Below the pieces are notes generated by a model, which worked only from the letters and a program-made list of their open reading frames with translations, was not told the origin of the DNA and did no database searches. From positions 42,740,527 to 42,803,179 of the forward strand of contig OX485808.1 in the NCBI GenBank assembly GCA_950295325.1: a DNA stretch of 62,653 bases. The letters are read 5' to 3'. Source of the DNA: Polytrichum commune. Its lineage: Eukaryota > Streptophyta > Polytrichopsida > Polytrichales > Polytrichaceae. Within the stretch, counting starts at the first letter, position 1, and each line of letters opens with the position of its first letter. Shown here one piece after another: positions 35,924 through 47,450 of the stretch. A program made the position numbers and the translations under genes.

Positions 35924-37930
35924 GAGGGAAACCCTAAACCATGTAACAAACCCTAAACCATGTAAATGCATGTTATTTTTGCAAATCTATTAACGTGAAA
36001 ATAATGAACTATGTGCATTTACTTTAAATTCATTCTAGACTACCGTTATCTTAATTCTAGTCAATATGTACTAATGATGGCCCATGTTACGTGTCGGGTT
36101 TAATAAAAAAAGATGTATCAAAAATCACTTATAAACAATGTACAATGATGATTTCAACTAAAAAAACAATATATATAAATATTTACATATTTATGTAGAT
36201 GACAGTAGTACCAACCTACGCATATCAACAACACATAATTTGGAATTCAGTCAATAAATGTATGGAAATTGATGTGCAAATCAAATTTGAAAAGCTAATT
36301 TGATGATGACCTTCATTGCCGGTGACCTTCATAAAGTGTCATATCTTATCACTCACCAAATTTAGTTAGAAAGTAGGAAATCGAAATAAACCGGCACCCC
36401 ACAAAGAAGTACCCCTCCATAAAATGGGTGACATCACCCATTTTTTGGATGATGTCACCCGTTTCTCACCCATTTAAAAAATAGACCGGGACTGGCACAT
36501 GGAACTTGGCCCTAAGACATGTGGAGTGGGTGTGAGGAGTGTGTGCACCCAAAATGGAGGACCAATTCTTGGCCTGGAGACCCATGCCACATTTCAATAG
36601 ATATTTTTTAATAAATAAAATATGATTTTTTTCAACAAACCATATCCATTGGATTATGTGAAAATATGAACGGCTAGATCCGTTGGATTATGCTAGATAT
36701 ATTGAATCGGCCTAGCTTCTTGGCCCTGAGGCCCTCTACATATGGGAAAACTGGCCCCCATTATAATCTTACTATAATGTGTAGTTGAGGCCCGCCTCCA
36801 ACCCAAAAGGGGCTGAAATTTCATGCAACCGGCCTCGAGGGGAATTGGCCTGGCCTCTAGGTGTAAAGCGGCCCTTAGTATCGACTTCGGACTGCTTCCC
36901 TGGTGATTGAGACAATCCAGCTTGACATGGCCATTGAACAAAATGGGTCCCAATGAGAAGTAGGTGGGACATGGTAGGGCTGATCGCATAAGGGCCGTCT
37001 CTGCTAGAGAATTATGGGTCCATTGTTGGGTTTTGGAACCACTACCATCTTGCAAGAAATTTGTCATTGAGGAAAATCAATCATAACAAATCATCAATAT
37101 ATGTTTTTTTAAATCATCTACTGCAAACACATATACTAGCAAGCTTCAAAAACTTGGAGTTGTGGGTAGCTAGGAGAGATGACCCTCTATCATGTCTTTA
37201 ATTATATGTCATTGAAAAATTATTGTTAGAAAATATGTTAAAATAATCCTAGCAACCAATGACAATTGTTTACTATCATAGTTTGCCAAAATTTGTGTCA
37301 AACCTACCTCTTCAAGGTGGGCCTTATACAAATTCTAGCATTCCATAAAACCTTATCCATAGTCTGTTATGTAGGATTCCATGTAGATTTTTCATCTATT
37401 AGACTTTTTTAAGGCCTTTAGGCCTTCACCTTCTAGTCTAAAGAGAACTTAGAAGGTCTCTGGCTTTTCCTTTTTTCCTTTTATTTTATTGTTCTATTTT
37501 TTACCAATGAAAACTCTTAAATTGCAATGGTCAGGGGCTTTCAATCTTGTGTGTGAAGTGGTCCTTATGTGACTTTAGAATTGAAAACGTCAACACTTAT
37601 ATAAATAAAGGATGAAAATACATAAGATACGAATGTCATTATACATGCGAGCGTAATAGAAGAATGAGTCTATAGTGGTTTGATGAGATTTTTGTGCACT
37701 TCAAGATCCTATTTCCTTTTGAAGTGTTTGAATGCTATGGACGAGGAGTGTGACTTCAATAGGTCTTTGTTTCAAAATTTGTTTCAAGGTTGCTCATGCA
37801 TTTTCAACATCCTTGAATCCTACTCTATCTAACACCACATCACCCATTTGCACATTGTCAGCTTCTTCAATAATGGATTCATTGTCAACCACATCATCTC
37901 CCTCTCCCTCTCCCTCCTCTCTAGGAATTG
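35924..37930. other. No gene recognised
   Basis: A+T-rich DNA with a perfect palindrome (AAAATGGGTGA, two bases, TCACCCATTTT) at about 36422-36445. Short minus-strand frames at 36693-37067 show no family motif. Confidence 0.3.
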
Positions 37931-37949
37931 GGAGCTCTTAGAGCTAAAA

Positions 37950-38679
37950 AAGAATGTGTGAATTAGGTAGTAGTTTAGTAGAATTAGTGAGTTTTGTGAA
38001 TGTAATTAGTTAGGGGGCTTGTTAGAAATTAAGTAGGTACGGGTTTAAGTAGCTGGAAGGGGAGTTTATTCAAACTGGGAGCTGCCCTCGGCAGCAACTG
38101 GAAGGGGAGTTTTTATTCAAACTGGGAACTGCCCTCGGCAGCAGCTGGAAGGGAAGTTTATTCAAACTGGGAGTTGCCCTTGGCTTGTAAGGGGGATACT
38201 TAGCTAGTTGGATTAGGAGAACGGGTTGGGTTTGGAGCAAGGTTGCATACCTTGAAATAGTGTGGGATCTAGGCAATTGTCCAAGGGGTTGAGATTGCCA
38301 TATTATAAAGGGAGGAGGAACACACTAGGTTGACAATAGATTATGTTATAGCTAGTTAATAGAGTTAGCACATAACGTTAGTTAGATGATTAGTCATTAG
38401 CAAGTTGGTTGACCACTATACATTATAAGGTGGCAATTGGAGATGGACTTGTGATTGAGTTGTGTGGAATTGTACTTGAGTACGCTAATAGCGCCATGAT
38501 AGAGAAGAGTGTTTCTTAACACTTGTAATCTTGTTATGGAATAAATTGGTGTGTGCGAATTGATGAGAAATGTAATGAATTCTTACGAAGTTGGTAAGAG
38601 GGAGCTATGTGAAACGAATGTGATATCCATTCCCTCACCCGGACTAGGACGCCTTAAGGGTGAGTGGTTTGGCCTCACA
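37950..38679 (+). mobile_element. 3' part of an L1-family LTR
   Basis: It ends GGTTTGGCCTCACA after CACCCGGACTAGGACGCCTT, and its last ~140 bases closely match the end of the LTR at 32736-34011, including GGAATAAATTGG. The usual TGTGAGCCC start was not found, so it is 5'-truncated or rearranged and the left limit is approximate. Confidence 0.6.
38053..38185 (+). repeat. Three tandem units of ~51 bp
   Basis: Each unit reads GCTGGAAGGGGAGTTTATTC then AAACTGGGAGCTGCCCTCGG with small changes. It sits in the truncated LTR at a place analogous to the minisatellite in the 32736-34011 LTR. Confidence 0.85.
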
Positions 38680-38816
38680 CACATATGTGAATTTAACACT
38701 TATTGGGGTAACACTTCTCGAGGGTGGAGTCTAATTGGTGGCAATGTACTAGGGTTGACTTTAGGTCTTCTTTTATCCTCCATTCTTCATCCAACATGAC
38801 AACAACAACTAGTGAA

Positions 38817-39829
38817 TATGTTTGACAAAGTTTTTGCAAGTTTTTCACTTTTGACATGCGTAAACTCACACAAAATAAAAATGCACGTCAATTGACATGT
38901 ACAAATTAGAAGTTGACACTATGACTTGCGAAGAAACAAAACACACGTCAATTGACATGCTAGAAATTGAAATGACACATATTACTATAAATTGTAGTTC
39001 AAGTATCCAGAAAACACAACCTATAACAATACCGGGACTTCCTACATTCACTTACATACTTAAAGTCAGCCATGTTCTTGTAATTTCCTTTGTAACCGAG
39101 AAGGCTCTACAACCGAGACAGTGATCAGAGAGGTGGTGGGGCTAAGTACAAGGCCAACAATACCATCACGGTCTCTTGCAAATGTATTTCCACGACAATT
39201 TTGTGTTGGTATGTGATTGAACAATTTGCTCTAGCATATCTCGAAGAGTGATGCTTTGGTTGGTTTAATATTGGGTTAATTATGATGCATCTCAACTTGA
39301 CACTTTACATAAACACTTTGACATGAGTTTGAGAACAAAACGATATTTGAGGCTTGGCATATGTGGTAGCAATTTGGTAAGACACACAAATTGACCTAAA
39401 CTTATGCAACTTTGGCAGAAAATTATACTCATTCCATCAAGTATAGCTATTTGAGAGGATTTTTCAAACAAAATGCAATCAAAAGCCACTTGTGCAATAA
39501 GTTGAACTTGAAGACCCTTGATGCTCTTATGCAGGTCTCTCTTTGTGGCCTTGAAGTGGACGCAATGGATTGGGCTAGCATCTTCAACATTTGGAGAAAC
39601 ATGCAAGACCGAAGGATACTTCCACTCGATTGATAGTATTCTGACACAAATCAAGATTGTATTTCGATTCTTCAAAATACTAAAATTTCTAAAATATTGT
39701 GTAACCCAAAGCTGAGGTGACATTTAAGAATAAAATGTATTTGTCAATTGACATTCAATTGTGTATTTGAAAATGTCACGTGACACTTTGGATTTGAAGT
39801 TGAACGTCAAATGAAATTTGTCAAACATA
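38817..39829 (+). mobile_element. Internally deleted hAT-like element
   Basis: Inverted ends TATGTTTGACAAAG and TATGTTTGACAAATTTC (right, inverted), with CGTCAATTGACA subterminal repeats at both sides. Its left 300 bp match the partial element at 18075. Its right part carries the 3' end of a transposase gene. No convincing 8-bp target duplication was found. Confidence 0.65.
39307..39633 (+). pseudogene. hAT transposase C-terminal fragment
   Basis: About 90% identical at the nucleotide level to the end of the transposase at 22936-25052 (from the FEAW region to NAIKSHL). It then continues through NLKTLDALMQVSLCGLEV to a stop at 39633, giving the hATC end that the larger relic has lost. Small deletions and in-frame stops (for example within the LTYATL region near 39400) disable it. 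Confidence 0.75.
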
Positions 39830-39961
39830 CACATTAACATGAGGTGGATAAAGGCGGGGCCCTTAGGTTAGGATCTAGAGTAGGCGGTCAGCACACATGG
39901 TAGTGAGCGGCTAATGGATTCAACCTGAAATTGTACCAAAATAGAAAGAAAGAAAGCATGT

Positions 39962-41653
39962 TGTGAGCCCAATATTGTGCCCACATGTGTTCTTAACCCC
40001 TAAAAACTATTAGAATTTAGTAATTATGTTGTGTGAGTAGTTGAGTGCTACAAGTACTTGAATTTGGTTTGGTTTTGTGTGTTTTAGGTTCTTAGGGATT
40101 TAGTCGTGTTAATGGTGTGAAGTGGGAGGTTAGACGTGAGGCAAATAAAAATGAGTGATTAGTTCAACTAAGCCCAAGTGATCTTTTTAACATGGGCTAT
40201 GGTTAGTTAGGCTTTAAGTTTGTGTTTGTTTTAGGATTGAGTCATGTCTGTTTAGGCAAGGGGGCGGCATGTAGATAGGATTAGGTGTTGGATGTCGGGT
40301 GAATCTGCCAGGGGTCCGGGAAGAGGAGAGCCTCGGGGGGCTCATTCGAACTCTCTCAAGCTGCAACCAGGGAGGCCGTCCGAGGAGGACATGTTCCGGC
40401 TGGTGTGGATGGTAAGACGAAGGCGACCATGAGGCGAACTGGCTGCCGGTCGCAGTTGAGCCTGATTTCGGCCACTAGGCTGATTTCTTTGTTAACAAGG
40501 CTGCGACCAAGGGGGAAGGGTGAGTTGAATGTGAAGCCATGCCTGGGCGCAATACAATTAAACTGGTGTGGAGAGAAAACACCACGAAGGGGCTCCTGAG
40601 TGAAGGGTTGAGGAGCGTGGAAGAAGGCAGCCGCTACCTGGGAATGCAGCTGCAAGGAGGCGCTCACAGGAGAGAGGCACATTGCATTATGTTGGGGGGT
40701 GTTGGGTTGGATTTGGTGCACCCCGAACTCACACATCGAAACCTGCACGGGTTGAGCTCAAGGATGTGTGCACTGTGTTGAATGGCAGATGACAGTGTGA
40801 ATCCCTTTCACAAGGGAAGGACCAACCTTTTCTTCTTCATCACTTGCTGATCTTAATAAATCTTACCCTCTTCTGCAATTGTCGCCCTGCTACGGCCGCC
40901 GAAGAGAAGGACCCAGATTGCAGAGGATGAGGGGACTCAAGGAATGTTGGTGACGGGGAGAACCAAGGCAGCCCTAGGCAGCGGGTTGGTAGATGCCGGA
41001 CGACTGCAGCCATTGGAAGTAGCAGCTGGGCATTTCCTTCACAGAAGGCTGGAGGGTGTGTCTGCCGGGGATAAGAGCTAAAGGAGAGGGCAGAGACTGC
41101 CGAAGCCTCAACAGAGGAAAGGCTGCTGCTGGCGAGGGAAGTAACCAGTAGCTCGACCGAAGGTGGGGGTTGCACTCACTGGCATCAAAGTCCAGTAAGC
41201 TACGGATGGAGTTGTGGTGGAATTACAGTCACATTGAATCTGGCATCAAGGCTCATCGGATGAGCATGCTCATGTTAACTAGAATGATTAGGAAATAACA
41301 ATAAGGGGCATACGGGGATCAGTGTGTTTAGGATTAGGATTCATTAGGTCATGACTTGGATTTGGATTGTCTTACTTGTGTGGAAATTAAACCCAAGTAT
41401 TTGTGAGTACTTGAGGCTAAAAATGTAATAAAGAGGAGGTGGCAAGCACACCAATCCACCATGGAATGGACATGGGTTATACACTCGTGTAAGCAATAGA
41501 TAAACTAATGCTAGGGAAATCCCTCACCTGAATCACTACACACTTGAGGGTGGGGTTGATCCTGGTCACACTGAGGGAGGTCAATCAAGTACATGTGAGC
41601 CATGAGCTCCCCCTCGGACTACGGCGCATAGGGGTGGGAGTTTGTGGCTGACA
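39962..41653 (+). mobile_element. Solo LTR, family L1 (1692 bp)
   Basis: Flanks CATGT (39957-39961) and CATGC (41654-41658) form a 5-bp duplication with one mismatch. It starts TGTGAGCCCAATATTGTGCC and ends GTTTGTGGCTGACA after CTCGGACTACGGCGCATAGG. AATGTAATAAAG near 41420 could be a poly(A) signal. The G+C-rich middle (40300-41180) gives spurious open frames on both strands. Confidence 0.78.
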
Positions 41654-42507
41654 CATGCATGCTTGGTTTATTCGCGCACAAACCCACAAGATACTTGGGC
41701 CCATCCAATTCAGTTGCACTGTTGAATAATGTTATGTTATTGGAGCCCATTCCACACTCGAAGCTTGAACTTGACAATCAGACTGGAATCGAATTTTAGA
41801 CCCTCAAAATGGACTGTCAAACTGCCTACTAGAATGGCAGAATTACGCTGAGATGCGTATAAAATGTGAAAGTTATTGTGAGATTTGCATACAAGATGAA
41901 AGTCGCAGTCTCGTAAATTTCATGAACAAAAGGATCCCAAAATCAACACATGCCTCATCACATTGTGAATCATGTTCACAAAACTAACCGCATGTTCCAA
42001 TCTGATAATCTAATGTGACATTGCTAGTCTAGAATAGAGAAGATCTTTTTCCTTTCAAGCACATCATTCTATGAACTCATTGTCCATTTTGAGCAGATTG
42101 TTATAAAATAACAATGTATGTATTCTATTGAAAGGATTTAAGGTTTTTTTGCATTTTTGTATTTTTGTGTGTAGAGAATAGACATTTTTTTTGGCATTAA
42201 AGATTAGGTGCTTGATTGTTTTGAGAAACTAATTTTCAAGTTTGCTTCCAATTTTGAGTTCGAAAGTAAGGTCCATTTAGAGGTGTTTTGAAACCCAAGT
42301 TTATTTGATCCGGACCCTAACGTTGACCCATCCTAATCATGATTGGGTGGATTAAACCGAAGGATTTAACCCAAATCCCATGCGACCTCCAAGACATTAA
42401 TCGTCTAAGGTCAAAATAATGCTAGAATGGCCGCCCTTTCCAACACTCTATTTATGATGCATCAAATCACTACAGTCCACCCAATCATAGTGGAGTATTT
42501 GGAAGAA
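41654..42507. other. No gene recognised
   Basis: A+T-rich spacer without repeats or coding signals that I can identify. Confidence 0.3.
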
Positions 42508-42883
42508 CTACACTCAATATGGTATTTAGTGTCATATGACATTTTATGTCATTGTGGTGTCTTTTTGGGATGACACTTCTTATGAATAAGTGAACAAATA
42601 TTGTCATGGATGATGGATGAGTTCATCCACTGGCCAAAACCGTACCTTCTCTTGTCAACAACTTGTGATGAAATATTGTCATGGATGATTGAAATTGGGA
42701 CAAAAATTACTTGGAAAGTGATAGAATTGCAACATTATAATTCTATAATCCCCCCAAAAATTACAAGCAATGAAAAATAATGTCAAGTTAACATATAGTA
42801 TTGGTGACACTAGAGGAAGGTTTACGATTAGTATTGAGCAAGACAATTAGAATTGGTGACACTAAATACCATATTTATTGTTC
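42508..42883. mobile_element. MITE family M1, copy B (inverted relative to copy A)
   Basis: Left end TACACTCAATATGGTATTTA and right end ACTAAATACCATATTTATTG; the interior is the reverse complement of 16573-16955. The right flanking TA is degraded. Confidence 0.65.
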
Positions 42884-42990
42884 ATATTTTCAACCAACCA
42901 CGTGGGAATCTAGGGGCTTGCCTTTGGGCAAGATTTTGTATAGGCCGACTTGTCTTTATCTGATCAAAGTGCTCATCTTTGAAGAAGGCA

Positions 42991-43209
42991 CATTAATATG
43001 ATATTTATTGTCACTTATTATTTGGAAATACGCAACACTATAACTATTTACTATACATCTCATGTTTTACAAAAAAACGTTGAATTGGTTGTTTGGACAT
43101 TAAAAAACATTCATATCTTCATTTGGTAAAGAATGACATTAATAGCATAAGATATAGGGGTATGTAACTCCAAATAGGAAGTGGCACTAAATATCACATT
43201 TTAGTGTAC
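42991..43209. mobile_element. MITE sharing M1 termini with a different interior
   Basis: Ends CACATTAATATGATATTTAT and (inverted) CACTAAAATGTGATATTTAG. The interior, with TTTGGTAAAGAATGACATT, resembles the small MITEs inside R1 rather than M1. Confidence 0.55.
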
Positions 43210-43389
43210 TATTCTTCAAAGTCTCTCTAATTTGTGTGATGTCCATATCGGAAGTATGTATAGAATAAGACTAACTTGAAGATAAGGCAAAATTGCAATT
43301 TAGGCCGTTGGCAACATCAAGCTCGTATATTCTTTCTATTTATGTTGTCACTCTCCTATCTCATGTCGTTTACCTTGCTCACAAGTAAG

Positions 43390-43570
43390 AGTACTTGCAG
43401 TCTCGAGTCCTTCTTCTAGTTGGACCATCAAGTTTATACGTTAGCCTCTATCGCAAGGAGGCTAGTGCACTTTGCTACTCTAGGGAAATAACCAATTTGA
43501 CACCACCTTATTGTACTTTTAGTCTTGTAAGCCTTTTGGCTCCATGGACTTTAAAGCCAATTTTGTTTCA
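43390..43570 (+). pseudogene. Second relic of the retroelement C-terminal segment seen at 16990-17345
   Basis: Nucleotide similarity to 17220-17400 extends through 'LDHQV' coding sequence and the non-coding CTTTTGGCTCC block. Stops and frameshifts interrupt it. Assignment is as tentative as for the first relic. Confidence 0.35.
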
Positions 43571-45825
43571 TTGCATGTTGTGTACCAAGACTTGGCAAGA
43601 AAATAAACATTACCATACTAAATATTAAACATGTATCTCAATGCAAAGTTCAAACCCATAACAATAATAAGGTAGGCATTATTATTTCCCGCCCCTACAG
43701 CCACCTCCCATTAGTGTACCCTTACATTAATGTCAATGCACTGCAAGGAGTATGTAGGAAATTCACACAAATTTTAGGGACATGTAAACTTGACAATAGC
43801 ATTACATGATGTATTCTCAAAGTTTGCCTAAAGGGCAAATGGCAGTACAAGTATATGGCATTGAAAAAAATTCTCCGCCACATCAACTCTAATGTCCAAA
43901 CGGTTTGGTGCATTTGTATTGTTGAATGTCAAAGTTTCTTCTAAAAGAAAAATAAGCAAGACACTTTTGACTTCTTGGGAAGTTAAAGATTATTTAGAAC
44001 ATCCTTTATGAAGTGTCATGTCATAGCAACAAGTGTTCACTGATGCAAAATCATTTACATGAGTTGATAATGAATAATGTGGGCCACACTGCATGGAGTA
44101 TAATACGTGGCTTTCTTCCACTAGGCAATTTTACAAGCTATGAGTATGGTAGATGGTGAATCATCATTCATATTTCTTTTATATCATATACATTGTTTTA
44201 AGGAACCGGTGATAAGACCACACAATTCCCATAGTGTGAGGGCATTTGGATCAAGATTCATGAACTCCAATAAGTTCTCTTTGGCGGGATTAGCCTATGA
44301 TGGACTTTCTTGGTTCATGGATTGAAATATAATTTGTATCAAATGAAATTCATGAATTGCAGAGAAAGATTTAATCTAAGGTAGGCTTACCCAAATCCAA
44401 CACAAACGGATATTATGTATTATTGGTCATACATTTATAGGGGCATATTGTTGGTTTTAGGTTCAATGTTGGTTTTTAGAAATACTCTATATGGTATTTT
44501 TTAATGTTGCATGTATCCTCAACATGCATGAGGGAACACATGTTCACAACACCTACCATCAAGGAGACTGAAAATTTTAATTCTTACATAAAACCCCCAA
44601 GGATCTAGAGAAAGACCAAATTATCACCTAATCTAGGGCTAAATACCTAAATTAGTCTACAAAGATTGATTTTACTATATCATAGGTGTCGCAACCCTTG
44701 CTAGCCCCCTTAAAAATCTTGCCCATTTTCATTTCTAGCAAAAATTACGAATGCTAACCCTTTGCATTCCGCCATGCTAATGGTTAGCTCCTCCTACCCC
44801 GGACCTTATAGTTGATAAGAGGGGAACCAACCCTCCTACTTTGCTTTCTGGACTCACCCCTTAATCGGTAACCAATTCTTAGATGTGGACTCCCATCCAT
44901 GGAAGTTCAATCTTATGTTGATCATCGCATTGCCGGAGCAACACTACAACAACCCGAATCAAACTAGGCAACTATGCCCTCACATTGGGCCAAAGCCCAT
45001 GAAGGCCGTGCCGTTCGGCCTCGGGTGGGTGAGGCCACACCACCTCACCCATATAAGCCTCTAGCACTCTAGGCAGGGCCCGTACCCCACCGTCAAGAAA
45101 CCTTTTGTCTCTCTACCAAGAGTTGGGGCCAAGTAAACATTTTCCCTTAGCCGCTGTGCCTTGAAACCCCCAGCAACTTCAGACCATCATAACTTCCATG
45201 TATGATGTTGGATGATAACAAGCAACCACTTCATCTTAATCTACGCTTCACTTAGATGCCGATGGACTCCTCACTTGCCCCATTTGGGCAAGTATTGAGG
45301 AAGTTATGCCTGTTCAAACCTTGGCAGTCCCGGGAGCCACTGATGTACCAGGACGCTATCCTGGGACAGCGCCCCAACCAAATTGCCATATCTCCTAGCT
45401 CACACCTCCAATTGAGGTGTTCTTGAGCATTCAAGAATCTACACGCCATAAGCTACGCATAGCTTGTGGCATTACCCTCGTGCCTCCTAGTCTCCATGGG
45501 TGGGAGGCGTTCCCAATGCCCAGGGCCCTCACCCACACTAGTATCACTTGGGCCCTCTCACCAACGGCGCCACAAGTCCCGCGTGTCACTCTGGGGTCCC
45601 CCTTGTGCCCATGGTGTTTTGGGCACTCCTCATGAAGCGGTGCGCACCAATAGGTATATATATGTAGGTTAAACCTATAGGGTTAGATTCGTATTGCACC
45701 TTTGATGGTGGGTGTTGGGAAGTGAAATCATGCATGAGGCTAGGAATTTGTAATGTCTACGTAAATTCATGAATGGGAAGGTGAAACAGAATGACCTATT
45801 CTACATACTAGAAACCCGGGGGGTG

Positions 45826-46550
45826 GATTCATTAATTGGAAACCTAAATGACATGCATGGATCACTACGATATTAAACCCCGATACAAGAGAAGTTATAG
45901 AGAAAACAAATGTATGCATACTAATGGCATGCTAGACAATGGACTCATGTATCAATACTAGGCTTTTCAATTTGATGTAATAAATGCCTTCAATACATAT
46001 GCAACTTATAGATCATGAATTAAATAGGACTTCATCACATACAAAATCCACTTTCACTTTCCAATGAGAAAGTCGTTGAAAGGTTTTCATCTATAGCATG
46101 TAACACAACAATTGCATCAAACAAACAAAGATAAATAACACAATAACTTAGTCACAATGTGTAGAGAAAAACTCAACGAAGCCCGTGAGAGCTCCAAGAG
46201 CATGTAGTTTGTAAAAATCTAGGACCCAATTGAAATCCCTAACAAGAACAAGGATGATAGTCATTAAAGACTATGACCATATGACAACAATGAATGAAAA
46301 CGTGAAGTGGATGAAAAAAAAGACATCTACGGTCAATTTTTTTCTCTACACCTTAGAGCCATGTTTTGTACATCTACATTACTTTTAAAACGATTAATAG
46401 CCTTCATAGATGTACATGCTATAAATAAACAATACCTCTCTGTTATGGATACTACGTATGCCAATGCCTCAAAATAATACCCTCTCTTACACTCACGTTA
46501 GTTCGTACATGGTGTGAAGAGTCCACCCCTTGGGCCTAGAAGCTACTTTG
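45826..46550 (+). repeat. R2 repeat, copy 1
   Basis: Matches 51670-52870 and 57954-58060 in order, from ATTCATTAATTGG-like sequence through TTTCACTTTCCAATGAGAA to GGTGTGAAGAGTCCACCCC. No coding sequence. It serves as the uninterrupted reference for two insertions in copy 2. Confidence 0.7.
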
Positions 46551-46556
46551 ATTATC

Positions 46557-46747
46557 CCAATTAGTGCGTGTTACTACTTAGAGTTACGCAATGCTATAAA
46601 TATTCCATGAGAATGTAATGTTTTACCAAGCAAAGTCATATATGTTTTTAAATTTCCAAACAACCTAATGAACTTTTGTTAGTAAAAACTCAAAGAGTGA
46701 GACGTTCTTACATTGTGTAACTTTGAATACTAACACACACAAATTGA
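46557..46747. mobile_element. Small MITE next to R2 copy 1
   Basis: Inverted ends around TTAGTGCGTGTTACTACTTA and TTGTGTGTGTTAGTATTCAA, leading into GAGTTACGCAATG and AAGTTACACAATG. Absent after the equivalent R2 sequence at 58060. Confidence 0.5.
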
Positions 46748-47450
46748 GATAATCCGTGTATTGTTTTGATATCATTTTGCTCGGGAAATAACATCAAAGA
46801 CTCCAGCCCTCAACCATATTTGCAATGAAACACTTTTTTTTGTCCATTTTGAAACGAAAAGAAGCGTTCGTTTCAAATGGTGTCTTGAAACAAGAGTCCA
46901 TATTTAGGGTTTTAGGTTTCATTGTGGGGTTGTGGCTTTTGCAAATGAATGTTCAATTTCAAGAAACGTGTACGTCAAGCAAAAGCCTTTTGGAAAGAAG
47001 CAACTTGGAAAGCAACAACAATGATGATGATGATTTCTTCACAAGTGGCAGTAACGATGACCATTTCAAGTGGCTCAAATGATTTAATTGCTTGTGGTTC
47101 ACAAGAATTTGAGTATGAAGACCCTTGTGCTTAATCTCGCAAAAAGCCATGCCTTAGCTTCTTGGGATTTGTACAAGTGATGGATTGTAGAAGCTGAAGT
47201 CCATGTATGCACTATATCCCAACCCGTTGCTTGAATCTAGACATAGAAACAAATGAAAACTAAGTTATAGTTTAACATTTCCTTGTAGCCAAAAATGACG
47301 GAGGTGCATTTGGTGCATCTACCTAAACATAACGTCCAAGACTAGATGTAGGCTCCATCTAGATTTGACCAAGGCCACATTGTCCAAGTCCTACCTCGAG
47401 CCGCATTCAATTCTTTTCACTTGTCTTCTACGGTACGTTACATTCCTCAA

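Larger units (their letters stand above)
43690..47450 (-). repeat. R1 repeat, copy 3 (inverted, diverged, with insertions)
   Basis: The order of blocks is the reverse of copies 1 and 2: 43720-44570 matches 11900-11380 and 28560-28760, 45660-45820 matches 11190-11050, and 47220-47450 matches 8860-8640. A ~950-bp G+C-rich block (about 44690-45650) and an R2 repeat (45826-46550) interrupt it. It also contains the 440-bp segment that copy 1 lacks. Confidence 0.7.

Noticed and set aside
37851-38684. CACAT at 37851 and 38680 as a target duplication for the LTR ending at 38679
   Set aside because: The sequence after 37855 (TGTCAGCTTC) does not resemble the plus-strand LTR start TGTGAGCCC; a 5-bp match can be chance.
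40405-41175. Overlapping open frames on both strands
   Set aside because: They are in the G+C-rich middle of a solo LTR; frames are open on both strands because of base composition.
46825-47134. Open frame with N- and D-rich stretch near 47030
   Set aside because: The N/D run comes from a GATGAT microsatellite, and the frame has no recognisable domain.
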